DNA of 64,000 nucleotides from Silurus meridionalis (GCF_014805685.1 NC_060892.1:20464490-20528489), one strand, 5' to 3'; shown: positions 1-13,046, numbered from the stretch's first letter. The notes: a model not told the origin generated them from the letters alone. Numbers and translations: made by a program.

Positions 1-59
1 GTGCATTTCAAAGATTTAATAGACACTAAGGTGCACAGGCAAATAATTGGTTTATTCTC

Positions 60-160
60 CTTTCTGGTCAAGGTAACGGGACATGAGGCAGGATTGCACC
101 CTGGATAGGACATTTGTCCATCACAGAGCACCATGCACAAACTCATTTAGCACAGCCGCT
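60..160. repeat. dispersed-repeat fragment
   Basis: The text around 'gcaccctggataggacattt' and 'catcacagagcaccatgcac' resembles a phrase common in teleost interspersed repeats. No ends or target duplication can be seen, and the family is not identified. Confidence 0.3.
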
Positions 161-497
161 TTAACTACTGGCATGTTTTTGGTGCATGAGTGAAAACTGA
201 AGACCCCAAATGGCACCCATCTGGATATAGGGGCAAACAAAACACTTAAAAAACTTTTTTAAGCTCAAGACACCATGAAGCTGTGATGCCACAACAATGA
301 ATAAAAAATTTCCCCCGAATAAATACACTGTACAGACACAAAAATATAATAACATTTATTTTAAAAAATGAAATAAGTTTGTTTAGCATCATTTAGCCTT
401 TCAGAGTGCAGTAAAAAAAGAAAAACTAGAAAAATAGATTATTTTTTTCCTCAAATATAAGAGGACATTATTAGCATAACATTGAAAGACAAAACAG

Positions 498-500
<3 letters not shown>

Positions 501-547
<47 letters not shown>
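501..547. repeat. (GT)n microsatellite
   Basis: An uninterrupted GT run of about 23 units in wwtr1 intron 1. Confidence 0.95.
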
Positions 548-549
<2 letters not shown>

Positions 550-1339
550 GCGCTTTTGGTGGCTAAGTGACCTTGAGGAAAATCTGTATCTAAACATGTA
601 AGGAGGAATGTTGTGGTGCTGTGGCATGCTGCAAGAGGCCAAGCCTGAGCTACATTTTCAGCATCACCCTGACAACAAGGCACCACCAGTTGCACATTCT
701 TAGACTGGACATTAACATAAAAACAGCTCTTATACCTCCACAACAGAGAAGCCTTCAACACTCCTGAGTTAATCGTTAACCGCTTTTTACATAAATTACT
801 TTTGAACTGCTTTGCACTTAAAATCTCTGTCAGTCCAATTCAGCAAATGAATGACTCCCAAAAACAGGTTAAAGTATTGGATAATTGGAACTAATGAGTC
901 TGGGGAACTGTGGCTTTGAATTCATTTGGGTCTGTTCAACCTGAAAAAGCGAGCATTTGAAGACTTTTATTCAGCCTGTGTGCCAAGAGCGTGCTGAATC
1001 CATCAACAATCTCTACAGAGAATGGCTTCCAGGGAGCTCTTTGGCCTGAGCCAGGCTGCCAAGACAGGCACTTTTAGTGGACGTCCCAGAAAAAAGCTCC
1101 ATCTGCCATGGAAAACACTGTGTGAGTGAGCAGCTTTGTGGGCCATGTGGACATATTCCCTCCAAGATAAAGAGTAAACCGTCTGCTGCCTGTGAAGTGA
1201 CCCGAGAGCTGGAAGACACTTGTACACCAGACCAATTCCACCCCCCCCCCAAAAAAAAGCCAGCACTGCAAAAATTAAACATGATTCTTGAATCAAATTT
1301 CAAGAATGTGTTTGAGTGTGCGAGTTGTGCGTTTGAGGT

Positions 1340-1530
1340 GCTTATTTCAGTTATGTTTTTAAGCTGAGTAATTGTTTAAGCAATTTAACTAAGCTGAGCG
1401 TTTAAGTGTTCAGTGCTTAAGTATTCAGTGCTTGAGTTAAGTGAGGGTTTGAGTGGAGTAAGGGTTTCAGTTCAGCCTTTGAGTTCAGTAAGGGTCCGAG
1501 TTTAGTTTTTAGTAGTGTTTTCTTCAGTGC
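1340..1530. repeat. degenerate short tandem repeat
   Basis: Variants of 'cagtgcttaagta', 'gggtttgagt' and 'ttcagttcag' recur about every 15-25 bases. The array is imperfect and sits in wwtr1 intron 1; no coding meaning is apparent. Confidence 0.45.
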
Positions 1531-3289
1531 CATTCTTGTACCTTGGTGTCTGGATGATAAATTCTCATAGAATAAGTAATGAAACCTTTCCATTATTCAA
1601 CACTTGATTTGTTGACTTTTTACCAACCATGTTCTAGGCTTGAAGTCTTCCGTTTCTTGACATCCATCCATATGTTAGCCAACAGGGAAATAGAATTAGC
1701 TGAGGGCCACTGCTCTGTGGATAGTGCTACAATACATCCAGTGAGGGCCATAAAACAAAAGAGCATTTCACACAAAAAGCCCATTAACTTTGGATGGCAC
1801 ACTAGCCCCTTTCTCCCATCCAGAGAAAGTACAAATAAAAAGAGTGGATTGATATTAGCCTAATGCCCTCCTGCACAAAGCACTCATTGTTAATAATCCC
1901 ACAGCAGACATGGGAATGAACCCTGGATCTGAGCCAGTTCCCCACCTCGCTCTCTGCCTCTCACATACCCACACCCCCTAGCTCTATCCCCTGCTAATTT
2001 ACCGCTTAATATACTCAACCTGCCATTATTAACAGCTCATTTGGATTTGCACTTTCTACCTAAAATTACCTATACATTTCTTCTTCAAGACACATCAGTT
2101 TTCTACAGCCATGTTTAACAAATTTATTGTATCCTATTCGACATTCTAAATTATTTCTCAAAAGAACGTTTTGACAGCAGAGAAATATTCCACTTTTGGA
2201 ACAAACAGAAATTGCTTATTTGACACATCGCTAAATGTAAATTGCAACAACATAGCAAATAAGATTTATTTCTTAATTTTTTTTTTCTTATACCAAGCAT
2301 TTTAATGTGTCCAAACCTGATTTTTTGCTTGGGCTGTAGTCCCAACTTGAATTTGCATATGACTCAGCTTTTATAGTAACTATGCAGAGGTGTGAACACC
2401 AGAAGAGAGAAAGTTAAAAATCATTAACAAAAGAGGATTTTGCCATGGACTGGACCAGTCAAACTGCTTTATTCGATTTGATTATATTAATTAATATATA
2501 TAAAAAAATATATTAAAATTATATTAATATTTTATATATTTATATTAATGTTTCCTTGCTTAAAAATAGCCAACACGTGATCATTTTTAAGACAATCCTG
2601 GATTATAGATTGTCCCAAATTACTTGCTATAGCAACAAGGTATAACCAAAGTAGTGAGCATTTGAATAGGAAGTGAAATGTCAGACAACGTGTGAGGTCT
2701 GAGCACCTAAAAATGACAAATTCATGTAAATTTTATTCTAATATTTAACAGGTCAGACAAAGTTGTAAATTCAAATCTGATCCAAAACCCATAACAAATA
2801 GAGAGAAAAGACAGATTGCAAAAACTCAAATGTGGATATAAAAAAAAAAAAAAACTTTATGTCAGCAGCCTGTCTGAGCATAGGCTTATCCATAACGGAG
2901 ACCAGTTCAGACACGTCTCACCCAGAGACGCCATGGCAGCTGACGCCATTTGCTATTCTGAAAGCAACAGCGCACTGACCTATAAGCTAGCAGTTAACTG
3001 GATCACTATGGAGAAAACCTTGCCACATGAAGTTATGGATGGAATTGGCACTTTTCTGTTCCTTGCAGGGAGCTAATCGGAATGTGGCATCAGGAGGCCT
3101 AAAGGCTGCGTAAGAGCAGAGACTGCAGCTATGCAGCTGTACCGGTTTTGTTTTTTTAACACCTGCAGTTTGCATGGGTGTTCTGTCTTCGTAAAGAAGA
3201 ACTTCTTGAAGTCTCTGTGTGAGGGGGGTTGAAAAATTCTTCAGTGTTAGCTGCCAGTTATGCCCTCCACTAGAGATTTTAATGTGTGC

Positions 3290-3700
3290 TTGTTAAATGG
3301 TGTGCCTAATCAGATTACGGCAAAGTCAGTAAACTCAAGGAATTCCGTCATCCTTTGCTTCTCACTGACTTTATGGCCAACCCCCATTCATAACTTACAC
3401 AGTGGCGACTGGAATGCAGCTGCCTCAGTTTGAGAGAGATCAGGAGCATGTCAGGGCCCCTCCACGAAAGCACATTCTCCCTTCATTATCGCGTCTTTTT
3501 GATCAGACAATAAGCATTAGCTCATGCTCAAGTTGGCCTACACCGGCATGTCCTCGGTGGCCAGAGACACGTCACACGTGACAGTAGTGTGAACAGGATG
3601 GACCCCTGTCCATGGCCTGCTCTCTGATCAGCTCAGAAACAATTGCGGCCGCACGCATCGGCGTGCTGAATGAAATGCCTGCGGTATAGAAAAGCAGGCG
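3290..3700. promoter_or_regulatory. candidate intronic regulatory block
   Basis: This stretch is GC-richer and free of low-complexity runs, unlike the surrounding intron. It contains ggaatg next to the E-box cagctg (about 3412-3422), several tgatcag motifs and the paired motif cacgtcacacgtga. GGAATG is the core bound by TEAD, the partner of TAZ. That this block is an enhancer is inference from composition and motifs only. Confidence 0.25.
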
Positions 3701-5019
3701 AGGGGTCGCCAAGAGCTTTTCTGTGCTGCGGGAACAATACACCCACATAACTGCTGCTCAAATTCCAGACCTCATGAATAGGCAGTAAGAGAAAGAGCCG
3801 GAGAGATAGAGGGAGGAGTTTGTATCCAAGACCCCTCCTACTTGCAGGAAAACCCATATATGGGCAAAAAAGAGAAAAACTTCTGTCAGCTTTTGATAGT
3901 ATTCAGCAAACCTTTTAAGGTTTGATTTATAATTTTCTGTTATATTCGAACAAAAAAACAAAAGCAAAAACTAAATCTAATTTCTTATTCTACACCTATT
4001 CCTAAACTAGAGGTGCAAAAAACTGTCTTTGAGAAAGATATACTGTTTTTAAAAAAAAAAAAAAAAACTAAACCAAGTTTTTCAAGCTCCATTCTTCAGA
4101 CATCTTAGGCTTTCAAAGAATGCATTGTTTTTGGATAGTTACAAGATTTTGACTTCTTTAACAGCTGTGAAGTCTACAGATGTCCCGACATTATTTAGAC
4201 TGGCAAAAACTGGCACACGGAATATTTTTGATGCTTCATTTGTAGTTCAAGAAGTTATCTTTGTTCGGGTCACACAGTTTGACTGGTCCTGGATAAATTT
4301 GCAGAGCATAAGATCCAAAAGATCAAACAAACCACTTTCTTACACAGGACTATTTACATATGACACATTATAAAGTTTAAGCCCACTAAAAATGGCCAAA
4401 AACAAGGCCTGATGTTTTAATTTCTTTTGTAAAGTTAGTCATATTGTCCGTTTTCCCCATATTTACTGCAGCCTTTGAAGTGACTCATGTTTGTTGTTTT
4501 TTCTACTTCACCAAACCCCAAAGAGAGGTCCCTTCAGCTATTATCTAGGCAAACCAAAGGAAATGAGTGGTTCCATATCCTGTGGACTGAGCAATCTTTT
4601 TTAACTGCATATTGGGAAATGGGAGGAGGGAGAGTGTGGAAAATGGCACAGAAACAAAAATCATATAATAATTAAATAAAAATAAATAAATAAATAAGAA
4701 ATGTTATTAAAAGTACAACTCTTATGAACAAACATCTAAACTTATAAACAAAAATAAGACAGTTAATATAATAACAGCTACTATGGACAAATATTTCATT
4801 TATAATATAATAAAATGATGGCTACTGCAGGCCCTGCTTTTAAACTACTTGTGAACCCAGACAGTGTGTGCAGCCAAGTTTACATCTACTGCATTATAAT
4901 GATCAAAAGCAAAAGTTCCTGGAAGAGCTTAGACTTGTCTGTTCCATGCACTGTGCTGAGGTCTGTAAACCGACAAAGGTGAAAGCACATGAAATGCAGT
5001 CAAGCACGTACGTGTGCTT

Positions 5020-5022
<3 letters not shown>

Positions 5023-5058
<36 letters not shown>
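5023..5058. repeat. (GT)n microsatellite
   Basis: A GT run of about 18 units in wwtr1 intron 1, followed by a complex block (about 5080-5500) with no coding signal that I recognise. Confidence 0.95.
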
Positions 5059-5060
<2 letters not shown>

Positions 5061-8000
5061 AGTGTGTAGTAATCTCCCATCCTTTCTCCAGCTAAAGGCT
5101 TCCAGCTGTCTTCCCGTAAAGGGACGTCTGCTGAAGGTCAGCAGCACCATGTAGGAGAGCTGATATGTGGCCAGAGAGCCGTTTCCTTATTTAACAGTTA
5201 TAAACCACGGCTGAGGACGATTCACAGGAGCGGCCACATAAACAAAGCTCTCTCTGTCAGACACCTCCGGCCCCTGCACAGTCGTTTTAGCAAACTCGCG
5301 CATATCGGATTATTGACTGATTTGAGCACGTAACTGCAAACATGCACACACAACTTTCTTTTCCCTCTCACCCAGCTTACATTAATTCAATCAAAGCTGG
5401 CCCTTAGATGCTTTATGAATAGATCATCTTATCTGGCAGAGTTAAACACTCCACGTCAGGGATCACACGTCACTCTGAAGGGTCTCTTTGTTTTTAAAGT
5501 GTTTGCAGCGATGCTAACATGACACAAGCGTGAACTGAGCGAGAACGAATCAAAAATTATGACTTTGTTCTATAAAACAATAGGATCTGAATATGAGCAG
5601 TTTCTCAAAACAGACTTTTCATTTTAGAGCAGCAGCAAAGGTCAAGTATTAAACAAGCCTTGCATCAAAAGCCTAAAGCCCATAAATAACAGGCTGTTTC
5701 TATATATGATATGTCAGCATGGTAGAGGCCCTCACTTAGGGCTCTTCTCAGATTGGCCCATCAGCTGTTGTGTATGTGAACAGCAGCTACTGTGGCATTG
5801 TTGACTTTGCCAAACTCAGTAACGCTTTGGAAACTCAAAACGCTACACATACAATCAATCAATGATCACATCTTATCAGGTAATTTAAAACAAACCAGCC
5901 CTGGTTCTTTAAAAAGCAGATCAACAAAATTAGACAGATTTTTTTTTTAGCAAATTTTACAGAAATAATTGTAATGATGTGTCATTATTATAATTATATT
6001 ATAATTTATTTTGCTTTCATAACATAAAAAAATGTTAATGAAATAATTATACAAATAAACATACCAATTTTAATAAAATACAACTACTGGGGAAGTTCAC
6101 AACATATAATTAACAATAGAAAACGTATAGAAAATAGAAAATTTCATTTTGTTATATAACAACTACAGTATTGTGCTTTCAGGTGCTAGGATAAACCAGA
6201 AGTTTAAAAAAATGCAACTTTAACTATTATCAAGAAATCATAAAATATTTTAAATTACCATAGTGATAGTGGCCAGCAACCTGTAAACCCCCAGGAGGGA
6301 TGGAAAAAATCCAAAATGTTTGTTATCACAAACATATATGGTATGGCTACTTCACAAATAGTAGCCAAACCAAGGTCCTATTAGAAACTGTCAGAAGCCC
6401 TACTTCCATCACCGTCCACCTGCTTAATTGAATTTGTGCCTAGTGCAACAGACTGGATTAACACAAGAATATGACTTGTACTTGAATCTTGATTAGCTCA
6501 AAAGAAAACAGCACATGTAATCAACCAATATTTTCAACTAATTTAAAAATAGCAAAAGGCAAGATATGTCAAGCAAAAGATTTCTGTCTTTGGTTGAATT
6601 GTGTGACACAACAGGTATTATCAAAGACAGTCTATTGCATCACATGTTCCCAAACCGGCTTATCCATTCATTTGCTAGAGGCCTATCCCTACTCTGCTCA
6701 GATAAAAGCCACCAAAAAAATATCAAGTCAGTTCTGCTCCCAGAAATCATGCTGGCATGCCAGAAAATCTACTCCTATGTTTTTATAAAACAGATGTGTC
6801 CAATCATATTATCAAACTGTAGCGAAGGAGAAATCAGAAAACATGGAAGAACAAATCCATTTCTCAACTGGTTGTAAAAAGCAAAGAATAATTTACAATT
6901 TACTCATCTTGGGCAGACTTTAAAAGGAATATTAGGTATAAAATAGCAGACAAAAACCCCAAGCTTTTTTTAAAGAAAAAAAAAATGTAAATCGGACTAT
7001 CACTGACTAACTGAACCAGAAAACCCAGCTGTGGATCACTACAGTGATTTCATAACCATCATTGCCTTTTGTTAAACTTGTGCCAGTGGATCTGTCTGTC
7101 CTGGACTTCTAAGTGCTGCTCCTTTAGTCATTGCTTAAGGACACCGACATTTACAACCAAAACAGGTTTGGGGAGATGCGAGATGTCGCACAGTGACAAA
7201 GTCAATGATGCCGGAGGTGACGAAGCAGTAGAGAAAGATACTTCTGGAAGTGTTCAAGGTGGAATAACTGTTTAAAGTCATATTACAAAAAAATACGTAC
7301 TTCCTGAATCTAAAAATGGGACATCATTATTTTCTGCTTCTTTAGTTAAATTGTCAATTTTCATGGGCAATTGTAAAATTTTGAAATTGTGCATATAGCT
7401 GGAAGTAAGAAGAATTACCTAAAAGCATGGCCTAAATCTAGCGGCAATATTTTAAGTAATAATCAGTTTCTTCAAAAGGCGCCAGCACACAAGGTGTGCA
7501 GAGACAAAGGGAGACCAGGGGGGTTTGTTAGTTATTGGGGGGGGGCACTTATTTGAAAGAATAATTACCCCTGACAGGCAGACTTTTGTCTTCTTGACTG
7601 CTTAATTGCAGGGCGGAGGGAAGCCCAGGTCTGCAGCTTTGTTGATGGTGGATGTGCCAACTGAATGGCAGGCACTAACATGTTCATCTTAAAATGCAAC
7701 AACACAGTTTAGAAAGAGGAGGAGGAAATCAGGAAAATGACCACATGGAGGCCGTTCCTGCATCTGAGTCAAAGTCATACTTCAGGACAAAGCAGGCTTT
7801 GAGATGTCAGAGTAAATCACTCATCGGTACACAACATGTCCATTTATATGCTATGCCTGTTCATTGTTTCAATCATTACGATTAGATGCATTTTATTCAA
7901 ATTAATAGACAACAAAAATTAATTAGGTAAAATATAATCCCTGATTTGGGATCATTAGTCAAATTAAAGTGACGTTATATTATTATTGTCACCCGATACA

Positions 8001-8863
8001 AGCTGTGGGTGCGATATAGGTGGAGCTTATCAGTTACACATCTTATTGAGCTGGACACGGCCTGGGTGACCTATAAACATTCTAGTGATTGAGAGAACCA
8101 CCACGACCTCCGCCCCCACCCACCCCATCCCTTCATTCCGAAAATAAGCCTGTTCAAAACAATTATATACACAGAGCCACACTTGTTTTTCACCTTAGGC
8201 ACATCTCAAAAGAGTCATTCTCATCACATGATCAAGGTGAGTCTTGATAATGGATTAAGAGTGAAAAGTGCAGTGTGTGCAAATGAAAAGAAAACACGTC
8301 TTCATTTGTCTGACCCACACCCTAAAACTGTCAGAATGTTTCCACACACTCACCTTGATCCTGTATCTGAATGCAGATCAGTGAAACTTTAGGTCAGGCA
8401 TAAAACGTAGAAACGAAAGCACTCTCTGTTCTCTTTAACAACTAACTTGACTTAGGAGTATTTCAGCAGAGATCCAACATTACAGTTAATGGCAGCAGCT
8501 ACGACATAAACGCAGTTTCCTAAAAAAAAATACAAATAAAAAAACAACACTACACAGCTAATGGAGCCTATAAACCATTATTTATTGTATCATATAGGCA
8601 TTCTGTTATCATCTAACCATCTAAACTAAAAGAAACGTCACTGAAACGTGTCAGTGACACCAAAAAATATGAATTGCTTGAAAAAGAAAAACAATCAAAC
8701 AAGGTTCCAGAAAATGTTCTTTAAAATGAAACCAGATTAGAAGTCGTTGGTTTTTTTTTCCTTTGAAAGAAATTACATTTACTCGATTTAATTCCACTTT
8801 CCTCAATTTTTGTTTGTAAAAAGATCCTGCACTTCTTCACGACTGCAGACAGGTTCAAGAAAG

Positions 8864-8864
<1 letters not shown>

Positions 8865-8924
<60 letters not shown>
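8865..8924. repeat. (TA)n microsatellite
   Basis: About 30 TA units in wwtr1 intron 1, 240 bases downstream of the first-exon donor in the direction of transcription. Confidence 0.95.
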
Positions 8925-8928
<4 letters not shown>

Positions 8929-9164
8929 ATATTTTTATATTTAAAAAAATACATATTTTTCAATTTCATAAAAACATTTTTTGTTTTTTATTGTTACCAC
9001 TGATTGTTTCTTTTCTGGAGCCTTTATTAGAGAGTGTAAATCACTGCGCTTCACTCACGGGAGGTCTGTTATACTATGATTTCTCATGAATCCCGGAGTA
9101 ACCGCGCGCAGCAGGCCGAACCCGGGGATGCTACATCACGGATCAGAGCAAGCCTGACACTCAC

Positions 9165-9586
9165 TTGAGGAAGTACTTCTGGCCGGTGGACGTGTACGCC
9201 ATCTCCCACCCGGGCGGCAGCGGCAGCTCATCGGTGACATCGAAGGACTGGTGGCGGCTGTGCGCGTGCTGCGCGGGGCTCGAGGTGACGGCGGCGGCCG
9301 CGAGCGCACCGGGTCTGAGCTGCAGTGATGCGGGCGAAGAATGAGAGCGCACGTGCTGTGGTGGGAGCCTCGGCGGCTGCTGGCTGCCCGAGTCCGTACT
9401 GGACTGGCGCGAGTGAGAGCCGGAGTCGGGCTCCTTGAAAAACGACTCGGGCAGGTGTTTCTTCCTCCAAGAGCTTGGCCGCGGGTTCAATACGGCGTTA
9501 AAGAGCGCCTCGAGGTCCGTGTCTGGGTCCTTGGCGACATGGATCACTTGCTGGCCCGGTAGAGGCTGAGCTGGGTTGCTACTCAT
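9165..9586 (-). CDS. wwtr1: wwtr1 (TAZ) first coding exon, partial gene
   Basis: Encodes the N-terminal 140 residues plus two bases of TAZ, the Hippo-pathway co-activator that shuttles between cytoplasm and nucleus and drives TEAD factors. From the start the exon shows the TEAD-binding region (about residues 14-60, with DTDLEALFN and PSSWRKK). Three LATS-type HxRxxS sites follow at S63, S83 and S114; S83, in HVRSHSSP, corresponds to the human S89 14-3-3 site. A short alanine run (97-100) and the first half of the WW domain (LPPGWEM...QKYFL, 123-140) complete it. The exon ends mid-codon at AA before GTGAGT, which fits the asparagine expected next in the WW domain. I chose the ATG at 9586 because residues after it match the family; an in-frame lysine-rich extension upstream comes from T-tracts. 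The remaining exons are outside the window. The exon is CpG-rich. Confidence 0.95.
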
Positions 9587-10080
9587 TTTTTTTTTTTGTG
9601 TGTTTTTTTTTTTTTTTTTGCTTGTTCTTTTGTTTGGTAACAAAAGCAAATTATTAACGAAGTAACGGTTCGCTCGTTACCAAAAAAAAAAAAAAAAACT
9701 TAGGAAATCTTTTAAAACAAGGCCCGTTTCTTTCTGTCCTTTTAAAATCGTTCAGGCCTCCGGTACTAACTCTATTTATTTATATTTTAGTCCATAAACG
9801 TTAACACAAGACTAAGAAGAAGAAAAAAAACATCTCACTCGGCTCGACCTGTGGGAAAATCTTTCGAGACAACTTGCTTTTCCTGCTCTCGGTCGACCTT
9901 CCTAATTCCAGTGCTCCGGTCCCGGGCGTCTCAAACTTTGTAAACTTTTTCTTCCACAGCGCCTGTGTCAGCGCTCCCTCATGAATATTCAATGAGCACG
10001 ATACGCCTGGAGCAACACTCACTTATAAATATTAAATTAGACCCCACCTCTTCCTCATGAATATGTATAAATAAAGCCAT
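9587..10080 (-). promoter_or_regulatory. wwtr1 5' UTR and proximal upstream region
   Basis: Directly upstream of the wwtr1 start on the minus strand are long A-tracts (T-tracts on the plus strand at 9586-9620) and a further homopolymer at 9680-9698. A more complex segment follows at 9840-10080, with two copies of tcatgaatat. It probably holds the 5' UTR and core promoter, but no transcription start can be placed from sequence alone. Confidence 0.45.
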
Positions 10081-10420
10081 AAACACCGTGAACTTCAGGT
10101 TTCGTAACAAGCCTAAGCAACAAGTGTATTAGAGATTAAATATCTGTAAACAAGCGCAAACAAGAAATTCAATTGCATAATAATAATAATAATTGTAAGC
10201 GAAAATAAAATAAAAATGTTACCAATCTTATAAGGTATCTGCCACAAATTTTCATTCATTTTCATTTCATCCACTTAGAACTCATACATAATTCTGAGGT
10301 AAGAAATGACATAACACTAATTTCCTACTAATGTGTATGCTATACCACAGTTACCTATTTATACAATTTAACACTATTAGCCTGCTAAAACCTAACAACT
10401 AATATAATTTTTAAAATCTA

Positions 10421-10630
10421 TGGTAGCTCAGTGGTTAAGGTGCTGGGTTACTGATTGGCAGGTCAGGGGTTCAAGCCCCAGTATCGCCAAGCTGCCACTA
10501 TTGGGCCCTTAAGCAAGGCCCTTAGCCCTCTGTGCTCCACAGGTGCTGTATCGCTTCTGAGCAAGCTGGGATATGTAAAAAATTAATTTCACTGTGCTGT
10601 AATGTATATGTGACAAATAAAGGCTATTGT
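10421..10630 (+). repeat. tRNA-derived SINE
   Basis: The 5' part carries polymerase III-like boxes: A box tggtagctcagtgg at about 10422 and B box ggttcaagcccc at about 10468. A conserved body follows (ctgccactattgggcccttaa, aaggcccttagccctctgtg), then a tail ending tgtgacaaataaagg. The layout is that of a tRNA-derived fish SINE with a LINE-like 3' tail. It lies between wwtr1 and commd2. Confidence 0.75.
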
Positions 10631-10734
10631 TTTATATATATATAATTTTTTTTTTTTTTTTTACAGTTTTTACATTGACATGCAGAGTTTTAAATCCAAA
10701 TCTATACAATGACTCCTACATATACATGATATGG

Positions 10735-11262
10735 TCAAAATTAGAGGTCAGAGCTCTGGTCATGGAGTTCCTCTACACCAAACTTATCAAACAATGTCTT
10801 TGTAGACTTTGCTTTGTCCACAGGGGTACAGTCATCCTGGAACAGGAAAGGGCCTTCCCCACAAACTTGCAAGCAATTGTTTGAAATATGCTGCAGCATT
10901 AACCCTTCACTGCGAATAAGGGGCCCGAACCCTGAAAATGCAATTCACCAACTAGCAATTCCATGGCATCTGTCAAACCCAGATTCACCAGATCATATTA
11001 GATAATAGATCTGGAATGTACCACTTCATCATTCAAAAAAAATCTCCCACTGTTGTCACTCCAGCAGAAGATATGTGCCATTGCACATAGTACATCAGAA
11101 ATGAACTTAGGAAGTGGCAATTGTGGCATCTTAGACCATGCTACATTGAAAGTCACAAAGCTCTTAAGTATAACCCACTTTACTGTCAATGTTTGTCTAT
11201 GGAGATTGCATGGACATATAGTATGCTTGATTTTATGTACCTATTAGCAGTTAATGAGGTGG
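10735..11262 (-). mobile_element. degenerate Tc1/mariner-like element
   Basis: The segment reads as the reverse complement of a fish Tc1-like transposase region. Recognisable landmarks are ggtcagagctctggtcatgg, tttgtccacaggggtacagt, cctggaacaggaaagggcct, tctgtcaaacccagattcac and cttgattttatg near the far end. Large parts of the usual coding region are missing and no frame is open. Terminal inverted repeats are not seen, so this is an old internally deleted copy. Confidence 0.5.
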
Positions 11263-11274
11263 TGGAATGAACTT

Positions 11275-11540
11275 TTCCTAGATGTCCAAACAGCAGTGTC
11301 ACTGGCTATCTTCAAGCGACAGGTGAAGACCTGCCTCTTTCTGAAATACTTAAAGTAGCACTGTTACAGGTTTGCTTTGTCTTTTACATAAATAAAAAAA
11401 AACTATTTTTAACAAAGTTGTAAGCAAATTTATCTTAAGTTTGTCATTCAGCGTACCAGTGTAGATTTATTAATTGATAGGGACCTAAAGCACTTTTGTA
11501 CATCAATCTGGACAAGGGCATCTGCAAAATGCTGCAAATA
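11275..11540 (+). mobile_element. LINE 3' fragment
   Basis: It begins with a degraded LINE C-terminus (ggctatcttcaagcgacagg, aagacctgcctctttctga, the phrase often read as FKxxLKTxLF). It ends with the widespread fish tail tctggacaagggcatctgca followed by aaatgctgcaaata. It is 5'-truncated and non-functional. Confidence 0.55.
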
Positions 11541-12321
11541 TAATGTGGCTAATATATCCAAACTTAATAATTATAAGTAATGTCAACATACCTTTGACCA
11601 TATATTATATTTGTTTTACAGTTTTTACAATTGAATCTGTGTTATGATCTTTCGGTGTGGCAGTACCATTTTCTCCACTTACTTTATTACAATATTTTAA
11701 TAGGCAGAGAAAGTAGCTTGATATTTTTTTAATGGTTGGTTATAATTGACATAAGTGAGAAGTGAATCACTGCATCTGAAAGTTTAGTTCTATTATATAT
11801 ATAAAAAAAAAAAAATAATAATTTCTTCCTCAAAGCACATTATTTTCAAAATCATTTTTATTTTAAACCCACATGAATTATACATGAGTCACAATGAAAC
11901 TTTCTGTTGAATAAGTGTTTTGCTACAATCAATGTCAAGTAGCTTTTGTGTATATTACAACTCCTCAGTATCCTGAGTTCAGGATTATACCTGCTGTGAG
12001 GCAACACTTCAGTCACCCATTAGTAGGAAAATATGGAATTTTATTTAGTATTAATTAGATTAAATACATTACCTTAAACCCCATTGTGTCATCTGGTTGT
12101 GTAAATATCCAAAAAGTGTTTATCCAACAAAATATAAGCAAACGAATAAATAATACTAAAAAAAGTCCTACAAAAGTTCAAGTATCATAAAACCCAAATA
12201 TGTGGCATATGTCTCTATCAAGCCATTTCTCACAAACTGACTACAGAATTAACACCTGTGTGCCTTTAATCCTTTTTTCCACACCACTTAACCCTGAATA
12301 CTAGAGTGCAATTATCCAAAA

Positions 12322-12394
<73 letters not shown>

Positions 12395-13046
12395 AATGAA
12401 CATGGCTAAGATTTAGACAGAGGGAAAAGGCTTAGTTTTATGTTCTCTTACATACCTTTGCTTTTTGTTCTTTTGTTAAAGTGAAAGTGATAGGTGCAAA
12501 AATGCTGAGAAATGGGCACATTCAGGCTAATAACCTTTTCAGCGCCTTTCTCTCATGTGTGAGATTAGTGAATGATTAGAAAATTAATCATTATCCCAAT
12601 CCAAAGGAACTTTCTATACTGTTAACCTTATTTTTGTTCTTGAAATGAATGATACTTGAGCTTTCTCCATATACACAGGACATAACCCAAGGACAGAAAG
12701 GACAGGTAATTCAAAGATGTATTAATGTATAGTTATGATTTGCGCCCCCCCCCCCTCAAAAAAAAAAAAAAAACAACCTTCTCTCTCTTTTTTTTATTTT
12801 CAAGTTTTCATAATTGTGGTGAGTTTTATTTTCTGCTGTTGACACTGAAACATTTAATATAACCTTCAATCAGTGTTCTTGTGCTGGGTCCCAAAATGCA
12901 ATGTTTTCCTGTTACAACACACCTGACATATCAGGTCATTAACTACAAGCTTAAACTTCAGTAGAAAGAAGTGCAGAACAGAAGTGCTTCTGATTACTGT
13001 TTTAGGTGACCTATAACACCACCTAGTGTGCATTCTCTGTACAATC
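11541..13046. other. intergenic stretch and commd2 3' UTR side
   Basis: AT-rich DNA with no coding region recognised, including the (TA)n run at about 12326-12392. On the minus strand an AATAAA signal (plus-strand tttatt at 12825-12830) lies about 220 bases beyond the commd2 stop and is the likely polyadenylation signal. Confidence 0.6.
12326..12392. repeat. (TA)n microsatellite
   Basis: About 33 uninterrupted TA/AT units between wwtr1 and commd2. Confidence 0.95.

Larger units (their letters stand above)
1..9164 (-). other. wwtr1: wwtr1 intron 1 (partial)
   Basis: The splice donor of the wwtr1 first coding exon lies at 9164-9163 (GTGAGT on the minus strand), so everything below it is intron 1 unless an unrecognised gene is nested there. 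I looked for the continuation of the WW domain and the later glutamine-rich coding region and found neither, so exon 2 lies beyond base 1. The stretch is mostly AT-rich, with (GT)n at 501-547 and 5023-5058 and (TA)n at 8865-8924. More complex blocks near 900-1260, 2860-3800 and 5060-5500 are described separately. Confidence 0.75.

Noticed and set aside
471..761. Open frame with a long threonine-histidine run
   Set aside because: It is the translation of the (GT)n microsatellite read on the opposite strand. There are no domains or splice context.
1003..1367. Overlapping open frames on both strands near 1.0-1.4 kb in wwtr1 intron 1
   Set aside because: They lie antiparallel over the same bases with no family resemblance, and none continues the WW domain in phase with the wwtr1 first exon.
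6489..6877. Two open frames of about 100 codons on the plus strand
   Set aside because: Composition is that of AT-rich intron, the frames overlap each other, and no motif or splice signal supports coding.
9228..9562. Other frames over the wwtr1 first exon
   Set aside because: They are open only because the exon is GC-rich; the frame with TAZ motifs is the real one.
10421..10500. A functional tRNA gene
   Set aside because: A and B boxes are present, but the sequence continues into a SINE body and does not close a cloverleaf with a proper acceptor stem.
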